Shown here: positions 6,106 through 10,708 of the stretch, piece after piece
Numbering within the stretch: the stretch's first letter is position 1
Layout: each line of letters starts with the position of its first letter
NCBI GenBank assembly: GCA_016283195.1
Contig: JAEEML010000075.1
Coordinates: 1 to 10,708, forward strand
DNA length: 10,708 nucleotides
Reading direction: 5' to 3'
Source: Deltaproteobacteria bacterium
GTDB taxonomy: Bacteria > JAEEML01
The notes under the pieces: model-generated
The model's input: only the letters and a program-made list of their open reading frames with translations
Told to the model about the DNA's origin: nothing
The model's database searches: none
Translations under genes and position numbers: made by a program

Positions 6106-6714
6106 TTAGCGCCGCCGTTTACTTGCCCCGGAAGAGCTATTATTTTTTGGCTTATCGGTAGCGGCCTGGACGGCTTCCTGAGAGGGAATTTCTTTTCCTT
6201 TACAGGTATTTAAGGCCTTAACCGCAGTGCGATTGACCAAAACATCACTGCTCTCGGCATCGTGTTGCATGGCCGCCATGGCCTCGGGAGTACAGCGCGT
6301 GGTGAGGGCCTCTAGCAGTTTGCAATGCTCATCTGTATCGGTTAAGCGCTCCAGAGCGGAGAGAACCAGCGGCTCATCTTCGGCCGGACCGATTTTCACT
6401 AAAGCCACAGCAACATTAGCGAGAGCTTCCTGGCTCAGATATTCATCACTCAGCCGTTTTTTGAGTGCCGGCAAAACGCGGGTTTCTTTAATAGTGGCGT
6501 TTAGAGAATTGTTCATTTTCAGGCGCACCAGGTAATCGGCGCCATCGGCCACCAGCCAGGGCTCCTTGGCTGATTCCACCGCTTTGCAAATGGTTTCCGC
6601 ATCGCGCTTATTATAAGCTTTATTTAGGCGCTTGATGGGAGTGGAGCAGGCGCCGGCTAATAGCATATTGGCAACCAGAGTAATATTTAGTGCGAATAAT
6701 AAAGGCTTTTTCAT
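6106..6714 (-). CDS. Lipoprotein with HEAT-like helical repeats
   Basis: A 202-residue predicted lipoprotein of unrecognised family. The signal peptide MKKPLLFALNITLVANMLLAGAC places the lipidated Cys at 23. The mature part is almost wholly helical, with motifs reminiscent of HEAT-like repeats: LSQEALANVAVALVKIGPAEDEPLVLSAL, then CKLLEALTTRCTPEAMAAM, then VLVNRTAVKALNTC. Such folds usually serve as protein-binding scaffolds. The C-terminus is a hydrophilic, disordered tail rich in Lys, Ser and Asn ending SKRRR. The start is well supported by AGGAGG 4 nt upstream. It follows the TPR lipoprotein gene by 14 nt, so the two are very likely co-transcribed. Both being lipidated helical-repeat proteins suggests they act on the same envelope face, perhaps as partners of the large protein encoded upstream. 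Confidence 0.75.
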   Translation of the reverse strand: MKKPLLFALNITLVANMLLAGACSTPIKRLNKAYNKRDAETICKAVESAKEPWLVADGADYLVRLKMNNSLNATIKETRVLPALKKRLSDEYLSQEALANVAVALVKIGPAEDEPLVLSALERLTDTDEHCKLLEALTTRCTPEAMAAMQHDAESSDVLVNRTAVKALNTCKGKEIPSQEAVQAATDKPKNNSSSGASKRRR

Positions 6715-6728
6715 AAAACCTCCTATGG

Positions 6729-7199
6729 TTAAGTCTTGTTAATGAGAGCCAGAAGTGCCTGGCTTTCCTGATTACCGGGATCTGATTCTAGCGCTAAACC
6801 AAGCATTTGCCTAGCTGCTTCTAGCTTTAAAGTGTCATTATTTGCTGTGCCCTCCATAATAAATATTTTGGCCAGCAAAATATAAGCCTCAGCAGATTTT
6901 GTGTCCAAATCGGTGGCTTTTTGCAAAAGTTCCCGCGCTGCATCATAGCGGCCGCGTAAATAATGATTATGGGCCTCAAGATAGAGTTCATGGGCTTTAT
7001 GCTGTCTTTCCAGTTCTTCCGGGGAGGGGGCAGGGGGAGCGGGCTCCTCAATCTCCGGCGCTTTTTCCGCCTCCTTAGCGGGCTCACCAGAAGCCTTGGA
7101 ATCCTGTACTACTGCCGGGGCAGCCGTTTGCGGCAGAACGATGGCCGGGCGCGGGGAGCAGGCGGGAAGGAGGAGGAAAAGCAGGAAAAAGTAGCGCAT
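6729..7199 (-). CDS. TPR-repeat lipoprotein
   Basis: A 156-residue predicted lipoprotein. A very short signal MRYFFLLFLLLPAC gives lipidation at Cys14. Residues 36-60 form a Pro/Glu/Ala-rich spacer. From about residue 69 on there are two tetratricopeptide-like units: AHELYLEAHNHYLRGRYDAA with LLQKATDLD, then SAEAYILLAKIFIMEG through ARQMLGLALESDPGNQESQA. Alternating small and aromatic residues and the D-P-x-N turn are typical of TPRs, which bind partner proteins. The start ATG has no good Shine-Dalgarno and lies 19 nt after the stop of the giant cysteine-rich gene, so coupling to the upstream gene is plausible. The specific family is not recognised. Confidence 0.8.
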   Translation of the reverse strand: MRYFFLLFLLLPACSPRPAIVLPQTAAPAVVQDSKASGEPAKEAEKAPEIEEPAPPAPSPEELERQHKAHELYLEAHNHYLRGRYDAARELLQKATDLDTKSAEAYILLAKIFIMEGTANNDTLKLEAARQMLGLALESDPGNQESQALLALINKT

Positions 7200-7218
7200 G
7201 GATTAGTTATAATGAATA

Positions 7219-10200
7219 TCAGGTGCAGTGACCGTTAATGCACTCGCCACTTAAGCAATCTGTCGGATTATCGCATGATGAGCCTGAAGGCAGTCTTAAA
7301 GCGCACTTATTGCTTTCACAATAAAAATTGGTGTAATTGGTGCAATCACTACAATCAACCGGTGTGCAAGTAGTGTTACATGAATTGGAAAGACAGTATT
7401 CATTGCCTGGACATGCAACATTAGTACTGTTTTTTTGTCTGCATGTGTTTGCATCACAATAGAAGCCAGGCATACAGTCATCATCATTGCCACAAGAACC
7501 GGTTTTGCAACTTGAGCTATCGGCACAGGCCATGTTATCAGTGCAGACAGTATAAGTGGAGAAGCAACTTCCGGCGTTACATCCTCTCATATTTAATACG
7601 CCGTTCGAGCAAGTAGTAGTGCCGCAGTCAGTGGCTGCCGGCCAACAATTGCCCTTGTGAGTATCGTCGGCATTACAAGAGTAGGTTACTTGCAGACTTG
7701 AAGTCCCGCTACACTCGGCATTAGGACAACTGGCGGAACTGCAGCAGACGCCGTCTACACAGTTACTGCTTTGACATACAGTACCAGCTCCGTCGGAACC
7801 GTTTCTTAAGTCGCTGTCACTACAAGATGCCCCTAGAGCTTTTTGGGCTACGCAACTTCGTGAGCTATTGCAATAGTAACCAGTTGCACAATCATTATTT
7901 GAGGAACAATTTGTTTTGCATCCGTTATTATCGCACTTGTAATTCTGGCAATCTACAGATAAAGCTGTACATATTCCACTATGGCCTGTGGTATTGCACT
8001 TAAATGATATAGCTAAGTTACCTGAACAACTTGGCTGAGTGTTGCAAGCAGAGTTACAGCAGACGCCATTTGCACAGTAACCGCTTTCGCATATAGCATT
8101 TATATTGTCTGTTGGTTCTTTGAGTAATGAGCTTGAGCAAGATATCCCAATACCTTCTTTGGGTGAGCATACACCGTTAGAACCAGACTTCTTACAATAG
8201 TAACCGTCTGCACATTGGCTGTTGCTCGAACAAGATGTGTTGCAAGTAGAGCTATTCATGCATGTATAGCCACTGCAATCATCGGTTGAAGTTATGCAAT
8301 TACCACCCGAACAAGTATGAGAAGTCAAAGTATTATTTGAGCAGCTATTGGTTCCGCACGACACAGTGGAGGTGCTACAGGTTCCTCCGGTACAGATGGG
8401 AACAACCTGACTATTACCACTACATGTCGGAGCATCGTTACAAGCCGTTGCACAACAAATGCCACCAACCAAAAATCCACTGGCACAGTCCGAAGCATTG
8501 CTGGCAGTTTGGCCATTGGCGTTCTTGCAAGCACCGGCGCCATCACATACCTTTCCGCTGGTATTACAATTTCTACCTTGCTGCCCGCTTGTTACATTGG
8601 AGCAGGTTCCGGAATTATTGCCTACCTGGCAGGTTCCACAATCAGTATCGGTACAATAGCCATCACTGCACTTACCACTCAGGCAATCGTTGCCATTTGT
8701 ACATCCCGATTGCCCGTTTATTTTCTTGCAAGCACCGTTGCCGTCACACAGAGAACCTGTGCTACAACCATTATTGAAACCAGAAGGAGTATTGGTACAA
8801 CCGCTTGAACTACCTTGTTTACACTTGCCGCAGGCCGAAGCTACACAATAGCCATGGTCACAGTGCCCGCTAGAACAATCTCCATCTACTGAACATTGTT
8901 GATTATTCGGAAGGAGGCAATTTCCGCTTGCGTTGCATTTTCTGGGAGCGACACAGGTATCGTCTGTATTGTTTTTAACTTGGGTACATGTACCTAGATC
9001 GCATGAGTAACAGGTTGTGTTGCAGGCTGTATTACAACAATAACCATCAACACAGTGCCCGTCTTTGCATATAGAGTCTATACCGTCAGCTTGGTTTTTA
9101 AGCATATTTACTGCGCATTGTTTTGAGGCGCTGGAAGCTAGTTTTTGGACACATTTGCCAGATGCATTGCAATAGTAACCATTTGCACATTCACTATTTT
9201 TCGTGCACTTTGTTGTTGCCGTGATACATGCTGTTGAATCAGCATTACAGGTATATGGTGAGCAGTCCGTTTCCTGGCTGTTGCAGTAACCGCTGGCTGT
9301 ACAAGTACTGGTTGTTTGTTTACCGCCGGTGCAGCTGTCAGGGCAAGTAGTGGCACAGCAGAAATCATCTTCGCATATTCCACTGGCGCACAGTTCATTG
9401 GAACCGTTGCAGCCCTCACCGTTAGCCAGTTTACACGCACCGTCTTTGCATATTTGATTTTCCTGACAAGTGTTTGAATGGGTATAATCAGCCACCTGAG
9501 TACAGGTGCCGCTCGCACAGGTGTGACACTCTCCACAGGCGGTGGCACAACAGTAGCCATCGGCTGATACATTATTGTGCTGACACATATCATTTGTGGC
9601 CCCAATGCCAACAAATACGCCATCAGGACGTTTTGAAGTGCATTGGCTATCTGAACAATAGTAACCGCCCGCACAGTCGCTATCATACTCGCAATTGGTA
9701 CGGCAAGACTCGGTGTCCTGGCAAGCATAGCCGTTACAAGATTGCGGCCTTTGTTCTGTGCAAACGCCGCTATTATTGCAAACATATTGCGTCAGTTCTC
9801 CATTAACACAGCTATCTTTCTGGTTGCATGCAGTTTTACAGCATACACCATCTACGCAGAAAGAGTTGCTTGGACACTCATTAGCGGCTTCACATCTATC
9901 ACCAAATGATTTTAGTTTCACGCATTTGCTTGATTTACAATAATAACCGTCAACACAATCAGTGTCAGCTCTACAGGATGGCAAGCAATCAGAAGCATCG
10001 GTTTTACATTTCAGGTTATCGGGGCAAGGATTGGATGTGCTATTTACGCATGTGCCGCCTTCGCCTGTGCAACTTTGGTGCTGGAGTGTGGAACCAACAC
10101 ATTGAGTCGGACAACTTGCTTGTTGGCAACAATGGTTATTCAAGCAATTTCCAGAGAGACATGTAGTAGGTGATGAACACTCACTACCATTATCGGTTAC

Positions 10201-10708
10201 ACACTTACCGGTCCCATCACATAATGTGGTACAGGTGCCATTGGCATCATCTGGTAGCCCTGAATCTATCGGTGAACAGGTTCCGCTTTGGCAAGTCATG
10301 CATTGACCGGTGCAGGTTGTATTACAGCAGTGACCTAAAACACAATAGTGATTGTCTAAGCACATTGAACTCTCAGAGTCATTAGTGTTCTTTAAATAGG
10401 ATTTACTGCATTCAGCACCGTCATTTTCTTTAGGTAAACACTTTCCTGAAGAAGCACAATAATACCCATTAATGCAATCATTGTTTTCAACGCAGCTATC
10501 CTTAAAGGCATTATGGGCACTATTACATTTAAGATGATTTGGAGAATCAGTTGTGTGGCTAACTTCACAGCTACCGTCACTTCCGGTGCACTTAAAGATG
10601 GTTAGTGTTGAAGTATCCTGGCCGTCAGCACAAGTGTTAGTACAACTTTCTGTTGCACAACAATGGCTATCTACACAGTATCCGCTTAGACATTGTGTGC
10701 CTGAAGTG
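7219..10708 (-). CDS. Giant secreted cysteine-rich repeat protein, 5' end outside window
   Basis: The frame ends with TGA at 7221-7219 and stays open through the right edge, giving at least 1162 residues. The Met at 10365 is internal: upstream codons continue the same repeat (CINGYYC, CVDSHCC). About one residue in six is Cys in the portion counted. Modules repeat CxxGYYC, then SGxCVDGxCC, then CxSGxC. The GYYC/GFYC landmark occurs at seven places, starting at 10456, 9937, 9655, 9169, 8194, 7870 and 7456. A second module type with CDGxGACKxxNGQ appears at about 8500-8760. Similar Cys-rich, Dickkopf- or EGF-like repeats occur in predicted secreted proteins of myxobacterial relatives; the exact family was not identified. 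There is no C-terminal membrane anchor or sorting motif: the protein ends CINGHCT. It is probably an extracellular disulfide-stabilised fibre or adhesin, which is inference. It heads a likely operon with two lipoprotein genes. Confidence 0.88.
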   Translation of the reverse strand, partial: TSGTQCLSGYCVDSHCCATESCTNTCADGQDTSTLTIFKCTGSDGSCEVSHTTDSPNHLKCNSAHNAFKDSCVENNDCINGYYCASSGKCLPKENDGAECSKSYLKNTNDSESSMCLDNHYCVLGHCCNTTCTGQCMTCQSGTCSPIDSGLPDDANGTCTTLCDGTGKCVTDNGSECSSPTTCLSGNCLNNHCCQQASCPTQCVGSTLQHQSCTGEGGTCVNSTSNPCPDNLKCKTDASDCLPSCRADTDCVDGYYCKSSKCVKLKSFGDRCEAANECPSNSFCVDGVCCKTACNQKDSCVNGELTQYVCNNSGVCTEQRPQSCNGYACQDTESCRTNCEYDSDCAGGYYCSDSQCTSKRPDGVFVGIGATNDMCQHNNVSADGYCCATACGECHTCASGTCTQVADYTHSNTCQENQICKDGACKLANGEGCNGSNELCASGICEDDFCCATTCPDSCTGGKQTTSTCTASGYCNSQETDCSPYTCNADSTACITATTKCTKNSECANGYYCNASGKCVQKLASSASKQCAVNMLKNQADGIDSICKDGHCVDGYCCNTACNTTCYSCDLGTCTQVKNNTDDTCVAPRKCNASGNCLLPNNQQCSVDGDCSSGHCDHGYCVASACGKCKQGSSSGCTNTPSGFNNGCSTGSLCDGNGACKKINGQSGCTNGNDCLSGKCSDGYCTDTDCGTCQVGNNSGTCSNVTSGQQGRNCNTSGKVCDGAGACKNANGQTASNASDCASGFLVGGICCATACNDAPTCSGNSQVVPICTGGTCSTSTVSCGTNSCSNNTLTSHTCSGGNCITSTDDCSGYTCMNSSTCNTSCSSNSQCADGYYCKKSGSNGVCSPKEGIGISCSSSLLKEPTDNINAICESGYCANGVCCNSACNTQPSCSGNLAISFKCNTTGHSGICTALSVDCQNYKCDNNGCKTNCSSNNDCATGYYCNSSRSCVAQKALGASCSDSDLRNGSDGAGTVCQSSNCVDGVCCSSASCPNAECSGTSSLQVTYSCNADDTHKGNCWPAATDCGTTTCSNGVLNMRGCNAGSCFSTYTVCTDNMACADSSSCKTGSCGNDDDCMPGFYCDANTCRQKNSTNVACPGNEYCLSNSCNTTCTPVDCSDCTNYTNFYCESNKCALRLPSGSSCDNPTDCLSGECINGHCT
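7456..10467 (-). repeat. Array of GYYC-type cysteine modules
   Basis: Seven copies of the (G)(Y/F)YC landmark are spaced by 519, 282, 486, 975, 324 and 414 bp, all multiples of three. At DNA level several share near-identical plus-strand strings such as CAATAGTAACC. The unequal spacing shows that shorter modules are interleaved. It is a protein-level repeat, not a CRISPR array: unit lengths vary and everything is in one open frame. Confidence 0.8.

Noticed and set aside
8262-8777. Plus-strand 171-codon frame rich in His, Tyr, Arg and Cys
   Set aside because: It is a shadow of the Cys-rich gene: composition is abnormal and there is no initiation signal or recognisable domain.
9138-9785. Minus-strand 215-codon frame overlapping the Cys-rich gene
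   Set aside because: It is an alternate frame of the repetitive Cys codons, rich in Ala, Val and Thr without domain structure.
7456-10467. Regularly recurring DNA strings that might suggest a CRISPR array
   Set aside because: Spacing is irregular, repeats are imperfect, and the whole region is one open reading frame encoding Cys modules.

Overview
The window looks like an accessory region of a Gram-negative bacterium. Three genes begin with lipoprotein signal peptides. A very large cysteine-rich repeat protein and a Fibrobacter-type paralogous-domain lipoprotein recall Myxococcota/Bradymonadales-like ('deltaproteobacterial') or Fibrobacter-like genomes. The host cannot be fixed more closely from sequence alone. 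Base composition is uneven, which suggests a mosaic.

Left part (1-4617). A truncated minus-strand membrane protein gene leaves the window at position 1. Next comes a minus-strand AAA-type ATPase with a DUF4143-like C-terminus (305-1546). It is divergent from a plus-strand mcrB-mcrC pair (1724-4617), a type IV restriction system that should cut modified DNA. The McrB is unusual: about 140 residues resembling an EVE/PUA-like modified-base reader sit inside the AAA+ domain between Walker A and Walker B, and the DNA encoding them is clearly AT-richer than both flanks. A direct repeat of about 100 bp flanks the ATPase gene. Its right copy carries the best candidate mcrB promoter, with two AGCGGG hexamers bracketing the -10 element.

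Middle (4618-6105). Convergent to mcrC is a minus-strand lipoprotein gene of patchwork build: lipobox, Asp/Ser linker made of a tandem 21-residue repeat, EGF-like cysteines, a nearly identical 13-residue tandem repeat, and a C-terminal Fib_succ_major domain. About 300 bp of mostly non-coding DNA separate it from the next operon.

Right part (6106-10708). Three minus-strand genes lie close together and are transcribed leftwards: a giant secreted cysteine-rich repeat protein (open at the right edge, at least 1162 residues), a TPR lipoprotein, and a lipoprotein with HEAT-like helical repeats. The tight spacing suggests one operon making a cell-surface or secreted structure of unknown function. 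Nothing in the sequence links it to the restriction system.
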